A DNA stretch of 64,000 nucleotides from NCBI RefSeq assembly GCF_023159225.1, contig NC_063176.1, positions 9,684,963 to 9,748,962 of the forward strand, given 5' to 3'. A program made the translations under genes and the position numbers. The first letter of the stretch is position 1. Each line of letters opens with the position of its first letter. The DNA is from Perognathus longimembris pacificus (Eukaryota > Chordata > Mammalia > Rodentia > Heteromyidae). Of this stretch, positions 1 to 12,868 are shown piece by piece. The notes under the pieces were generated by a model. The model did not search any database. It had not been told where the DNA came from and saw only the letters and a list, made by a program, of their open reading frames with translations.

Positions 1-441
1 CTTATTTTTAAACCACTTTGTGAAACCAGCACTTGATACTTTATTTTGATTTTCTTTCTGCATGTGTTGGATTGTTTTACTTTTATTTCTACTGAGTTAA
101 TGTTTTCTGTCACAAATCCCTCTTTGTCTCTAATCATGATAGGCACAGCAGTGTAGCTTTCACAATTCCATGCCACAAGAAAGATAGAATTGTTAAGAAG
201 GAACGACTTGTGAGTTGAGATGTCTTTGGGTGTGGTTAATAAATATCGACTTGATAAACCTAGGAAGTCTCCATACTTTGTTATAAAACGTGTATGTCAT
301 TTATTGGGAAGTAGAAACAAGATTCTCTGTTACATACTTTTAATAAGTAGGTAGCAAGCTGACCCTAGGTCCTAAATTGGGACTATACAAAAATATCATT
401 CAGATATATATGTATGTGTGTATGTATATATATAGAGAGAT

Positions 442-442
<1 letters not shown>

Positions 443-495
<53 letters not shown>
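443..495. repeat. (GATA)n microsatellite
   Basis: About 13 nearly perfect GATA units follow a TATG/TATA-rich stretch from 405. GATA arrays are highly length-variable. Confidence 0.95.
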
Positions 496-496
<1 letters not shown>

Positions 497-991
497 TCTT
501 CTTAAGGACAAGGTATCCAATGTTACTTCAGTTTCTACGAGAGAAAAATTATTCTATATGAACTGAATTGTAAAGTGGTAAAGCTATGTAGCTCATCCAA
601 TAAAAATAAGCATTTGAGCCAGATTATCTTTTATACATTCCTAGTTCTCTTTCTTGATTTGTGACCCTAATCCAGTAGTGTTTGCTCCTTCACTATTTTC
701 TTTTGTAAAATATTGACTTTCTGTTTTAGCTTTTAAGTTGTATTCTAGAGTGATAATACTCGATAGTGTGTCATAATATAGGAGATCCTAACAAAATAGA
801 ATTTCTATTTCTTAAAGTTCTTGTTTGAAACCACTTCAGAAAATATAGATATAATCATATTTAAAGTGCTTACATTTATAAACACAAAATAAATTTTTAT
901 ACTTATCAGGAGGTCAGGTGGCTATCCATTGTCTATGTACTAAGTGTAAATCGCATTTTTTTCTGCAACAGGTTCACTGACAAGTGAGAAA

Positions 992-1203
992 AAGCCAGGG
1001 AACAGTGGCTCTCATTTGTAAACCAAGGTACTCAGAGGGCTGAGATCCTCAGGGCTGTACAAATGTCTGCAAGATGTCATCTATGTAATAACCTGCAAAA
1101 AGCCAGATTGGAGACATGGCTGAAATGATAGAGCACCAGCCATGAGCAAGCAAGTTTGAGTGCCAGACCTTAAATTCAAACTCTAGTATAGGAAAAAAAA
1201 AGT
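992..1203 (+). repeat. Composite SINE, B1-like left and Geo/ID-like right
   Basis: It opens like 7SL-derived B1 (agtggctctcatttgtaa, ggtactcagagggctgagat) and continues into a tRNA-like half (gagcaccagccatgagcaag, ttcaaactctagtat), ending in an A tract. It is clearly diverged, so old. Confidence 0.75.
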
Positions 1204-2164
1204 TACATCTAATAATGTTATATTGTTGATAGTTCCTTTCTTAATGTGCTAACTGCAAGTTTGTTTTATGACCCTTCTATTAATGGCTTGAAGGGAAAAA
1301 AAAAGTTGGTGGCTAGTCAGCTTAAATAGACTGTAAAGTATCTTGCCAGTGATCTTGTAGAGCAAAGAATAATGGGGTTGTTTGTTTCATTCTCTTAAAA
1401 CTCAGTTTCCCTCTAATTTGACACATTCCACTAACACTAACAGAAAGTGCATTTAGTAAATTGCCTAGCAGAAGTTGGCTGAGTTGTAATAAAGAATTAG
1501 ACAGAAAGCACTCTGCGGTTTTTGTTGTTGTGTATGTTAATTCAATTTTAAATTCAATTTTTGGCTTTGGATGTCAAGTCATATGATACAGGCCTAAATG
1601 CCTTCTTTGCATATTTTTTTCTTAAATGTGGTTTACACAGTTCATAACTACCTTTTAAGGAATATTCATTCATCTGTCATTATTCTCAAATGAACAGCAT
1701 TAGGAAAACAGAGAATTTTGCCACCTTTCTTTGAACATTACGTGTCTTTTTCACATATTACACTGCTGCAGAACCGTGCTCCTCCATAAATGCTTTAAGA
1801 TAAGTTTGGAGAATTGTTAGGAACTACGCACAATCCAATTAATTATATTTGAGTAGACAAATGCAATCACACCACTGAATTGTCACAGCCCCACAATGGT
1901 GTCCATTAAAGAATAAAGAGGTAACAAGTAGACCTACCTGAGATATGTTTAAGATAGATCATTAGTAAAAAATGCATTTTGCCTTCATATCAGAAAACAG
2001 AAAGCTATAGCTGCCTTTGTGCCTCATTCTTTTTAGCATATTTAATTCTTCTACCTCAAAACCTTGTTCACCATGGTCAGACATGTTAAGTCAAGCGCGG
2101 AGTCCCTGCTTTGCTATAATTCAGGGACTATGTCTTATGGATCTGGACTCTCATACTGCTCTAT

Positions 2165-2431
2165 TTGGCATCCTGTGGTTGAAATCAGGACTGTATGCTT
2201 GCTAGATGCATATTCTTTCAATTAAGCCACGTCTCTAGCACATTTTCCTCAGTTATTTTTATATAATGTCTTCGGTTTCTGCTTGGGACAGACTGGACTA
2301 TGGTCTTCCTCCTTATATATTCCACCATACTCATATTTCTTTTTGTCTAGGTTGCCTTTGAACAATAATCCCCTCAATCTTTGTCTCTAAAATAAACAGT
2401 AATGTAAGCATGAGCCATCGTGCCCAGCCAT
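2165..2431 (-). repeat. Degenerate ID + B1 composite SINE, antisense
   Basis: On the plus strand it reads as the reverse of an ID-like monomer (gaaatcaggactgtatgctt, aattaagccacgtctctagc), a T-rich linker, and the reverse of a B1 start (gtaagcatgagccatcgtgc). Both parts are diverged. Confidence 0.6.
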
Positions 2432-3147
2432 CACTTACATTTTGCCGGGTAAAATGGCATAGACTTTAATAGCCCATACCCCACACTTCAAATATCAAAT
2501 CACTGATTTCTACCATCACTATCTTCATCTCTATTGTGGTGACTACAATTTCATAGGTTTGTTGTGAGGATGAACTAAGAAAATAACAGATGATACATAA
2601 GCAAATAAACTAGCATAGCATAAGTGATTGAGTATCATATGTTCAAGTACATATCCTCAGAGATATAAAATTTTGACTTCTTAGCAACTGACTATAGAAT
2701 ATTTCCTACTGTTACTAGTTATATAAGTAATGCATCTTAATGTGAAGAGATAAGAAGTAGCATATAGCAGGATTTCATGGGCCCACTTAGCAAAACAAAA
2801 AGACTACTTACCGTCTAAGATTTTCCTTCTCTCTTGTTCATATCATTGAGAAAGTCCTACCCAGCTCATTATTTTATTATGATCGTCACTCTATTACTTG
2901 AGATAGACCTCTACTTCCCCAAACTCATTCTTGAAACCATAATTTTGTCCATAATTTTGAAAGCATCTGCATGCAACAGCTAGCATCTGGTTAGAGCAAA
3001 GCATTAGGTTGAAAATAATGATGGTTAACAGAGGGAATTGTAAATAAGACTGTACAAATGAAATTCAATTGAGTATAGCTTAGTAAACTACAGCTATGAA
3101 AACATATCCAAAAAAAATTGGTTAAGTGTTGTAAAAATAAAAAAATG

Positions 3148-3366
3148 GTTACGTTACACTACACCTGTAATCCTAGACAGGGCCCAGGAGGTTGAGACCT
3201 GAAGATCATGGTTCAAAGCCAGCCTAAGAAGGAAGGTCTATAAGACTCTTATCTCCAATTAAACACCAAATGTGTGGCTATATGTAGATCTGTGGATGAA
3301 ATGATAGAATGCTAATCTTGAGCACAAAATCCTGGGCTCTGATTTCAACCCCCAATACTGGAATTC
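3148..3366 (+). repeat. Composite SINE, B1-like + Geo-like
   Basis: B1-like start (cacctgtaatcctagacagg, ggttgagacctgaagatcat), the shared middle ctcttatctccaattaaaca, and the right half ending ttcaacccccaatactgg. Confidence 0.75.
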
Positions 3367-3737
3367 CCCCTCCCCAGAGAGTAAAAAGACAGTGATTATG
3401 TATCCGCACCTGACTGTGCCCCAAAATGCCATAATTGACTCCTATTTGGATGCCCACAAAAAAATCTACTAATCTTTGAAGTAGATTATTGTTGAAATGC
3501 ACGTCCTCAAAATTTACTTCAATAAGTAAAAAGAATTCTTTAAAGATACAATTTGGTTTAACAAGGAGGTAAGAGGTAAAGTGCTCAGGACAGTGAGTGC
3601 AGCAGTGATATGAGCAAAGTTGAAGTGATATTCATGGGGACTACCTAAAAGGTAGTAAACCATTGTGGAGAAGATGGGTCACATATACAATTAGTACAAA
3701 ATCAAGATAGAAAAAAATAAGAGAAATATTTTGAAAG

Positions 3738-3975
3738 CCAGGAACCAGTAGCTCATGCCTGTAGTCCTAGCGATAGCAGAGGTTGAGGTCAGAGGATTAT
3801 GGTTCAAAGCCAACACAGGTGGAAAAGTCCATGGGACTATTCTTTCCAATTAACCACCAGAAAATTGTAACCAAAATTGTAGTGCAAAGTGATAGTGTAC
3901 TAGCCCTGAGTAAAAATGGTCAAGGATAAAGCCCATGTCTGTACTTCAAGCCCCACTACCAACAACAACAAAAGC
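3738..3975 (+). repeat. Composite SINE, B1-like + Geo-like
   Basis: It contains agctcatgcctgtagtccta and gttgaggtcagaggattatg, then the middle tccaattaaccacc and a right half ending ttcaagccccactaccaac with an A-rich tail. Confidence 0.75.
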
Positions 3976-6319
3976 AAACCACATATTTTGGAAAATTTAC
4001 CTCAGTGAATCTGGAAACTTGGAACTTATTCCATTAATTAGCTTCCCAATTTTATCAAACACTAAGATTAATGAATAGGACAGAATCTTACACTTGCCTT
4101 CATGTTGAGGGATTCCCATGACAGGTGCAGAATGTATTCGACTTGTATTTTTCTACCATGAAAATTCTCAATTTCGCTTTACTTACTTTGTTTTTTTGTT
4201 CTAGAAATCATATTTGTATTACTAATAAGGCTTTCATTAAACATCTACAAATAAATATAAGTTGTTTTCTATTCTTTGGCGAATGAATCCAATCCCAGCT
4301 TGGGTGGGGCATTTGGATGAATTCCTTGAAATACCAGAGTTTTGTTAGTACCTCTGTGCTCAAGGATACTCCTCAACAGGTTGAGTTTTGTTGTTACATT
4401 TGTTCTTTCCCGAGTTGCTTTTTTTTTTTTCTGTCTCATTCTATTAGGAAGTGATGATAGAAATTTTCAATGACAAGGTAAATTCACAAGATGTTGAAAG
4501 CTCTCGTTAAGATAGAAAGATATTCATTGCAGTTTCTATATGAGAAGTAAAATAGCAACTTCATGAGAGTTTTAATTTAAGATTGCCATTTCTGTCCACA
4601 TATTTCCTTAGATTTGGTCCTTATCATTGAAAAAACTTCTTATGTGAATCAAAACTTATTACATTACTTTATTATAATGTGTTTTATACTGTCAATAAGC
4701 AGTGGATTGATGTTAATATCTTAATATCTTTGTTTCAGTTTTCTCATTTATTAAATATCAACTCATACTAAATGGTATTTCATGTAATTACAACATCCAA
4801 ACTTTAAGAATGAATATTTGTTGCAAAGTACTTACTAAGTTTCTGGTATTATATCTAGGTTCATTTTAATATCACAATTGGTTCATGCATGAAGCAGAAT
4901 GAATAGAACTTTGTGGAAAGAGTTGGTCACATAAGTTTCTTCCAAACAAGGAATTGACATTATCCACAAGATGTCAATTTTTCATCGTCCAACTCTTGCA
5001 ACTTGTCAAGCTTCTCTTCACAAATGTCCCTGTCTCTGCAGTTCATGTCTGTTCTTATGCTTACAATTAGGCTTGTTTGTGGTAAAATGAGCAAACTGAA
5101 TTTCATCAGTTATTAGACTGTAAGTTTCCCTGAGGCAAAGATAATTTCATCTAAAATATGTTCCTACCATGAGATTCACCATTGTCTCGCAAGTTTGATT
5201 CAGGGGCTGTCTGCTCACATGCTGCATGCTTAGCAACTGTTCCTTGTAAGAGTCCCATCTACCACTTACTGTAATGTAACAAAATATTTTCTTATTAATT
5301 ACATAACTTAATTCTTCAAACATTTTTTGTCATGTGATAATTATTATTGCCATCAAGTAAGTGTTAATAAGTGCTTGAAAAGTTGAAGGCCCAGACAAAA
5401 GTTACCACAGATTGCACTGATCCACATTACATCACACACTGTTTACTCCATTCGGTATTATTATCTCCTCTGTTCATAATTCCAAGTGCCTTGCATGTAA
5501 TGAGAAATGAACAGAGGCATTAACTATATGTTATATATCTTTATCTATATAATCATATACTCTTTGGTGGCTCTGCCTTTGTGTATTTTGTTTAGCAACT
5601 AAAAATGCCCTGTGGCTATTATGTAGTGAGGACAGATTATCCTGACAATATTCATCTTTCATGAACCAAATGTGGTATTTATTTTAAGTGTTATAAATTA
5701 TAACTTTGAAAAAATATTGTTTTTATCAGTGCTGCTACAAATAGATTCCAAAAAAGAATGCAAATAGCACCATTTTCTTTCAAAAGACTAAATTAACAGT
5801 TTAAAAGGCTCTGAGGATCCATCCATCAATGGGGTGCAATGACAATACAAAAGAAAAAGCTCTGTCTCACTTCCCACAGCATCTATTGATATTATATTTA
5901 AGCGTATAAATTAGAATGTGACCTGTGAAAGCATTTTATGAATTATTGACATTTTCAATCTACACACTCCAAGATGATTTCACTAGGAGGTGTTAATTTT
6001 GGAACCATATTATATAAAGCCATTGTCATACAAGGTGCTTGAACGGCACTTTTATTCACTGGTGCATGGGTATTATTTGAAAAACATAATTTAGAAGCTG
6101 AGCAGAAGAGATTACTCCTGTCTCTCATTAAATAAACGATTAGCACTTTATTTACTGAAAGAGACAGATGTCTATCAGAATTTTTGATATGCAATGCACT
6201 GAAAATTTTAATGAATCTCACAGATCTCATTTCTTTTACTGAATAACTTTTATATTCCCTTGGTGGAAGTGAAACAGAAGAGAGAATTATCGATTTCAGA
6301 ATAAAAAGAATTATTAAGG

Positions 6320-6530
6320 GGGAATGGGAATATGGCCTACTGGTAAAGTGCTTGCCTTGTATACATGAAGCCCTGGGTTCGATTCCTCAGCACTACAGAA
6401 AAAAGCTGGAAGTGGAGCTGTGGATCAAGAGGTAGAGTGCTAGCCTTGAGCAAAAAGAAGCCAAGGGTAGTGCTCAGGCCCTGAGTCTATGCCCCAGGAC
6501 TGGTAACAAAAACAAAAACAAAACAAAAGA
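6320..6530 (+). repeat. IDL-Geo SINE
   Basis: The left half is ID-like (gggaatatggcctactggta, gggttcgattcctcagcac) and the right half is the Geo type (ggaagtggagctgtggatca, agagtgctagccttgagc). The tail is CAAAA-rich. A short flanking match, aaaagaatt, on both sides is a possible target duplication. Confidence 0.85.
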
Positions 6531-7064
6531 ATTGGTAAGGTATGAGGTGAGGTATTGACCAGTGGTTTGCTTCCAATGATAAGAGAATTTTATTTTCTTT
6601 GCCAAAAAAATGTGGAATGCTTTTCTATTTTTTGGTAAATCCTATGAATCTGTACCCTCAATGTACGATACTATGGAAAAGTATATCATCCTATCCCTCT
6701 CTTTGAAAAAAATCATAGTTCTAATGTTGATTGTACAGGAGAATACCATGTTAAGAATTCTTTATTGTAAAGGTGATGTCCAGAGGAGTTACCATTACAA
6801 AAGTCAGGTAATAAGTGCATTTCCCTTAGAACAGTGCCACCCACTTCCTCATTCTCTCCCAGTTTTGCCCTCCCAATCCCTTCCCCCAAGTTACATAGTT
6901 CATTTCCAACATAGTGTCTAGTGAGTATCACTGCTGAATTGGTTCCTCCTGTGTCCCACTTTTTCTGTGCTTCCCTTTCCCTCCCCAAATCAGACAAACT
7001 TATATATAAAACAAGGAGTATAGAAAGCAAATACAGTGACAAAAGGGAATAAACCAAAGGAAAA

Positions 7065-7190
7065 GGAAGGAGGAAGGAAGGAAGGAAGGAAGGAAGGAAG
7101 GAAGGAAGGAAGGAAGGAAGGAAGGAAGGAAGGAAGGAAGGAAGGGAGAGAGGGAGGGAGGGAGAGAGGGAGAGAGGGAGGGAGGGAAGA
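7065..7190. repeat. (GGAA)n / (GGGA)n purine repeat inside the L1 3'UTR
   Basis: About 20 uninterrupted GGAA units (to about 7146) followed by GGGA/GAGA variants. On the L1 sense strand this is TTCC. Runs of Lys-Glu-Gly or Pro-Ser-Phe-Leu read from it are repeat artefacts. Confidence 0.95.
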
Positions 7191-8083
7191 AGGAAAAGAA
7201 AGTGCAAACAGTGAACTAAGAAATCCTCTCCCCACCCAATTTCTTGTCATTCACTTAGATAAGCATCACTTTATATGGTCATATGCACATAGTTATTGAG
7301 CTCTTGTGATCCTCTCCTAAGAATATCCTACTTCAGTCTCACTGTGTGAATGTTTCGAGTGTTTTTTAATTAATCATGTCCAAGAGTAATTATTTGTCTT
7401 TTGCTATGCATTGGAGTTGCTTGTAGATTTATAGGCATATTATACAATGAAGGAAACCATGCAACCTATGTTTCTTTGGTTTGGGCTTACTTTGCTTAGT
7501 TTTTTTGGTTGTTTTGCTTTTCCTAAGTCTTTTCATTTCCTTATGATTGAGGCGGTGGTGTTCTTTCTGATGGAATCATAGAATTCTATTTTGTACATAT
7601 TCCACACTTTCTTGACCCATTCATCCATTGAGGGACATCTGATTTCATCCCATATCTTAGCTATGGTAAACAATGCTACAATGAATAAGGACATTCTGGT
7701 GGCTTTAGTACAGACTGGTTTGAAGTCATGTGGGTAGATGCTCAGAAGTGGGATTGCTAGGTCATGTTAATTATTTTGAGGAACCCCCTACTGCTTTCCA
7801 GAGTGGTTGAACAAATTTGCATTCCCACCAACAGTGTAGTAGTGCTCCCTTTTGGCCACATCCCAGCCAGCATCTGTTACTGTTCGTTTCTTGAAAATGG
7901 GCATTTTAACTGGGGTAAGGTGGAATCTCAATGTACTTTTGATTCACATTTATTTTATGGCCAGAAATGTTAAGCATGTCTTCATATGTCTATTAGCCAT
8001 TCTTGTTTCCTCTTCAGAGAAATCTCCCTTTAAGTATTTAGCCCACTTAGTGATTGGATTTGTTTTTTGAGGGTTTAATTTTT

Positions 8084-8293
8084 TTTTTTTTTTTTTTTTT
8101 TGGCCAGTCCTGGGCCTTGGACTCAGGGCCTGAGCACTGTCCCTGGTTTCTTCCCGCTCAAGGCTAGCACTCTGCCACTTGAGCCACAGCGCCGCTTCTG
8201 GCCGTTTTCTGTATATGTGGTGCTGGGGAATCGAACCTAGGGCCTGGTGTATCCGAGGCAGGCACTCTTGCCACTAGGCTATATCCCCAGCCC
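8084..8293 (-). repeat. IDL-Geo SINE inserted in the L1
   Basis: Antisense copy: a poly-T run, tggccagtcctgggccttgg, agcactctgccacttgagc and tatatccccagccc in reverse order. It is flanked by the 16-base duplication TGAGGGTTTAATTTTT (8068-8083 and 8294-8309), so the insertion into the older L1 is clear. Confidence 0.92.
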
Positions 8294-9265
8294 TGAGGGT
8301 TTAATTTTTGAGCTGTAATTATATTTTAGATATGATGTCCTGCCTGATGCATAGCTAGTAAAGATCTTCTCCTATTCTGTGAGATTTCTATTTATCTAAC
8401 TATCTTTGTCCTTTAACATGTAGAAACTTTGCAGTTTGATGCAATCCTATTTATCCAGCCCTTCTTGGATTTGTTGTGTTTCTGAATCTTTCCTTAGGAA
8501 GTTTCAAACTGTGCTAAGGAGCCCTTAGTGTTTCCCCTATTTCTTCTTGTAATATTTTCAGGGTATGTAGTCTTACAATGATGTTTTTGATCCATTTGTA
8601 ATTGATTCTGGTGTGACGTAATATCCAAAGATCTAATTTCAGTTTTCTGTATGTGTATAAACAGATTCTACGAGCACCATTTCAGTCTATCTTTCTTCCA
8701 TACTGTGTTTTTGGTTCCCTTTTCAAATATTAGGTGGCTATAGGTCTGTGGGTTCATTTCTGAGTTTTCAGTTATGTGTCATTCAGCTTCAGACCTGTTC
8801 TTATGCCAGTACCGAGCTGTTTTTATTACTACAGCTTTTTAATACAGCTTGAAGCTTGGAACGGATATTCTTCCAACACTGTTCTTCCTTTTAAGGATTG
8901 GTTTTGCTAAATATAGCCATTTTTACCACTGTCTTTTATGAGTTTTGTGCTAGAGATTTATAAGGCTATTTTATATATCTTACTGAACATTAATAATAAA
9001 TAAGATCAAGACCTGGATTTGAAGCCCTGTACTAGCACTTATTTTCAATGTAGCCACACATTTTTGTTCGTCAGCTTTCCCATCTGAAAAGTTAGGATAA
9101 TGAAAATGTTTCTTGTAAGATTGTGGTGAAGTTTGAATGTTATAAGCACTGTGTGCTTGACTCCAGTGTTTCATGAAGGAACATTATAAGAGAAACATTT
9201 CTTACCCTAAGAAGATTCCACTTCTTCATTGACCTGGTACCAGAGGGAATGGAGAGCAAGAGCAG

Positions 9266-9318
9266 GAAAAACAAAACAAAACAGAAAGCAAGCAAACAAA
9301 CAACAACAAAAAAAACAA
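9266..9318. repeat. A-rich low-complexity tract
   Basis: Mixed AAAAC, AAGC and AAAC units with no recognisable SINE body attached. Confidence 0.7.
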
Positions 9319-10796
9319 TCCTCTATTTCTTGAGTTTCCAACTCACTAAAGACATTGTCTAGCATGAGACAATTTACAGTTCTAGGCCACTTTAGTCTGT
9401 TGATCTTGGTGAGATGCTTTTAACTATTTGGGCTTTTGTTAACTGTTTCTTCATGGGAGTAGTAACTACCACATTAATCTTCTAAATAGTTTAATCAGGA
9501 AACCCATAAGAAAATGTTTTTCTAATCATGATAGGCTATTCAAATATAAAATCTACTATGAATTTTTGGTTATATAGATATAGATGACTTTATGTGTGGA
9601 TGTTAGTCCAACAAATTATATTCCAAACTAATTATTCCTATATAATTGCATTTACTCTTGTGCCACCTCCATAACTGTTGAGTTCCTGGGATAAGAGTAC
9701 CCAAATGTGTTTTAATATTCGAATCCAAATATTACCAACAAAATAAGTTTGCTTAAAATGCCACTATATTTCAATTAAAAACATGCTTGCATCTACATTA
9801 GTTGATATTTTTGAAACCATTTTATGTCCCCATAAGTGTCCTGTAATTTACATATCACAGAAATATGGAAGCATTAAAGGATTATGTCATGGCACTCATT
9901 TGGAACATTTACACAGTAGGTAGAAAAATGTGGTCTATGACTCAGAATTTAAGAGAAAAGAAATTTTAAACCATAGAATTTGATTTAATTTTATAGATAT
10001 TATTTACAATACTAGCAATTTTTGGCATACAGCAAATTCTTTGTAAGTTTACAATGCAATTCAGGAAGGTTTGGTCCATACCTATTCTAAATAAAGAATC
10101 TAATTCAAAAGTAGTGCATATGATGCAAAAATGGTTAGAACTGATAACATCTTGCTTTTGTAAACAACACCAGGCCTGTATGTTATAACTATTTTATGAA
10201 CTGTTGAAGACTGAAAGGAAAATTTGCTAGTCTCCTTTTGCCAGTTTCTTTCTTGATACACTGCAAAATTACCCTTTGTTTGAAATTGTCATTTACTCTA
10301 ACCATGGGATACAGCCTATGCCATTAAGTTTGACAAAGGACAACAGTAAAATCACATTAAGGAAATATATACACATATTTATGGAGGCTGAGTGGAGAAT
10401 AAAAATACTTTGAAGATTAAAAGTGAAGAGGGAAAAGGAGAAAAACTAGTTGCAAAGAGGTTTGAAAATGAGCAATGACAGCTATAATGTCAGAATTCAG
10501 GATATTGGACCCACTAAAAGACAGGAGATCTGAGGAGGGCCTTGGCATAGCTGTCACGGTACAACTCATTTATTTATGATCTCACCATACAAAGGAGAGA
10601 TGGCAGTATTTCAGCCCTGTGTTGTGAAATATTTGCCGTCTGTTATATAGCAACAACTTTTTCTTGTCAGTGAAACTTACAAGATCACCCACATGCTTTT
10701 CCTTTGTTCTCCCCCAGTTTTACATTTAATGAGTTAGAGATACAAATTTCTCATAAAATTTACTTTCCTTTCCATCCATTAAAATAGTGAAAAGGC

Positions 10797-11042
10797 CAGG
10801 TGCTGGTGACACACCTGTAATCCTAGGCACTCAGGAGGCTGAGATCTGAGGATCCTGGTTCAAAGCCATCCAGGGAAGGAAAGTCTGTGAGACTCTTATC
10901 TCCATTTAACCAACAGAAAAATGGAAGTTGCGCTGTGGCTCAAGTGGTAGAGTGCTAGCCTTGAGCTGAAGAGCTCAGGGACAATGCCCAGACCCAGAGG
11001 TAAAGTCCTATGACCGACAATCAATCAATCAATCAATCAATC
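10797..11042 (+). repeat. Composite SINE, B1-like + Geo-like, AATC tail
   Basis: One of the best-preserved composites: cacctgtaatcctaggcact, caggaggctgagatctgagg, then tatctccatttaaccaacag, then tgcgctgtggctcaagtggt and agtgctagccttgagctgaa. It ends in a CAAT/AATC repeat tail (11017-11042). Confidence 0.85.
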
Positions 11043-11214
11043 GGGAAAGGCATTAAATAGAAAAGAAAATGAATTGCAATTTGATTTTTTACAGCGTACC
11101 CAAATTCTGTTCCATCCATTTTTTTCTTTATAATAATATAGTTAAACAATGTGGAATCTACTGCTCCCCATCCTTGTCCTCCTCCTCTTCCTCTGCATCT
11201 TTCCCCTTTTTCTT

Positions 11215-11310
11215 CTTTTTAGTGGTTCTCAGGTTTGAACTCAAGACCTTGTGCTCTCCAGGCAGTCTCCCTACTACTTGAACTATATTCATTTAGCCCA
11301 GCCATTGGTT
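11215..11310 (-). repeat. ID-like SINE fragment, antisense
   Basis: Reverse ID signature: tttgaactcaagaccttgtg, tctccctactacttgaacta, tttagcccagcc, preceded by a T-rich tail. Confidence 0.6.
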
Positions 11311-12821
11311 CTTCTATCTATTTAATTTTCTATTTTAAAGATGGAAAGCTTTTAGCATTAGAATTAGAAGACAAGCAACAACTGGCCAACTCTAAATGTT
11401 ACTAGGCTTTTCAACAACAAATTATTTTATCTTGCCAGTTTTGCTATGGGAATATGATTTGTGTGTGCTTATTTCAACTTAAATTATAGGGCTGTTTTAC
11501 TTCAGTCTTGAAAATGGCAAATAAATGATAAATGAGCTACAGCTAGTCATGACATGGGCAAGACTATCATAATTTTCTCAAAAGCAGAACTGCCTAATAA
11601 ATCTTACTTTTAAGTAACCAGCAAGTAACAGAGGCAAAATTTCCTTGCACTATTTGCTCACTCCAATTTCCTGGAAATTAGACCAAGACTAGAAAATAAT
11701 TTTGCCAAATGACAGTTGAAATTAAAATTCCATAATGTATAAGATAATACAGAATACAATAGATCCATAGTCACTACCTTTCCTTACACATCGTATCTTC
11801 CACCTTGAGTAGTTTTTGAAAAGAAATGAATTTTTAATATAAATCTTGTGATTTATGCTATGATACCACACTTCTCTGACATATTTGTTTTACTTTATCC
11901 CTTTTATTCTCATTAGGATGTAGGCAGATAAGTGTGTTTGAGACAACTTCACACAATAAAAGTGACAATGAATTTTATATACATGTTCTATTTTGTCAGA
12001 ATTGTTATTGGTTATATTTGATCAATACCTTAAAATTAATCATGCGGTTTGAAATATACTTAGTATGTGATATGCTTAACTAGCATGATTAGGAATATCT
12101 TACTTTTACAAGTGTGTGTTGGCACAGTTAAGAATGTTAAATAAAAAAAAGGCCAAAGTCAACGGTTCATCATTATTTATACCAATTCTCTGATTAAATA
12201 TCTTTTTCTGGAAAATCAGTGATTTTTCATAATGATATCAAGTATTAATGAGTGGAAATAAAGTCACTTTAATAAGGGTTTTTAGTACATTTATTCCAAA
12301 TTTGGTCCTGCTCTAATGTTGGCTACCTTATAAGACACATTTCTCCTAAGAATGACAATAAACACAAAGTCTAAGTCCTGGAAAATGAGTTGTGTAGTAG
12401 TTTTTGTTGTTGTTATTTATGATGGTGATTTTTTAAGAAGAAATCTGTTCTCTGATCTACAGAAAAAACAAGATTATTGAGTTGGGTAATGCTATACACC
12501 ATAATATACATAAGTGAAACTAATCAAATTATTAGAAAGCTGTCTGCATATTTATTTGCTGATATCATCATTGAAATGCAACTGCTGGTGTTTGAATTTT
12601 ACATTTTCTGTAAATTAAAGTAGTATGGTTATCAATCTCACTTTCATTCGATCTATTTTTGCCAAAATATTACTGTGCTTCAAAGCTTATAATTATGGTA
12701 AAATGTCTTAACTAAATACTTAAAAAACCATAATATTCAATGAAGCAAGTATGAGTGAAGTAAATTATTTTCTGTTTGGAAGAGGTGAATAAAAAGTGCT
12801 TGGCCAATATCGTACCATTAA

Positions 12822-12868
12822 TCTATTCTCTTTTCTCCTTTCTCTCTTTACTTCTCTCTCTCCAATAG
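12822..12868 (+). promoter_or_regulatory. Long pyrimidine tract and 3' splice site of the microexon
   Basis: About 40 bases immediately before the microexon are almost entirely C and T, with repeated TCTCT and TTCTC units, ending CCAATAG. A long uninterrupted tract with UCUCU/CUUCU words is the kind of site PTB proteins bind, and many neuronal microexons are silenced by PTBP1 outside neurons. I see no UGC next to the AG, the usual mark of SRRM4-dependent microexons. The regulatory role is inferred. Confidence 0.55.

Larger units (their letters stand above)
6757..8930 (-). mobile_element. L1 retrotransposon 3' part, antisense
   Basis: Read on the minus strand this is the end of L1 ORF2 followed by a 3'UTR. 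Plus-strand landmarks typical of reversed L1 are acccattcatccattgaggg, tgggattgctaggtcatg, cattcccaccaacagtgta and tggccagaaatgttaagcat. The last stretch (6757-7000) has the pyrimidine-rich 3'UTR and tttattgtaaaggtgatgtc end seen in other copies of this lineage. The copy is truncated at its 5' side near 8930, its reading frame is broken, and it carries an IDL-Geo SINE (8084-8293) and an expanded GGAA repeat (7065-7190). No functional protein is encoded. Confidence 0.85.
1..12868 (+). other. ADGRL3: ADGRL3 intron upstream of the microexon (partial)
   Basis: No coding exon was recognised. The lectin-domain exon must lie before base 1. Contents are a GATA microsatellite (443-495), composite SINEs (992-1203, 2165-2431, 3148-3366, 3738-3975, 10797-11042, 11215-11310), an IDL-Geo SINE (6320-6530) and a large minus-strand L1 3' part (6757-8930) with an IDL-Geo insertion. 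An A-rich stretch lies at 9266-9318. The stretches 4000-6300 and 9320-10790 are AT-rich unique sequence in which I see nothing specific. Confidence 0.85.

Noticed and set aside
443..495. Regular GATA repeat as a CRISPR-like array
   Set aside because: It is a 4-base microsatellite without spacers in a vertebrate genome.
6713..7299. Three frames of 86-164 residues rich in Lys-Glu-Gly or Pro-Ser-Phe-Leu
   Set aside because: They are translations of the GGAA repeat in the L1 3'UTR.
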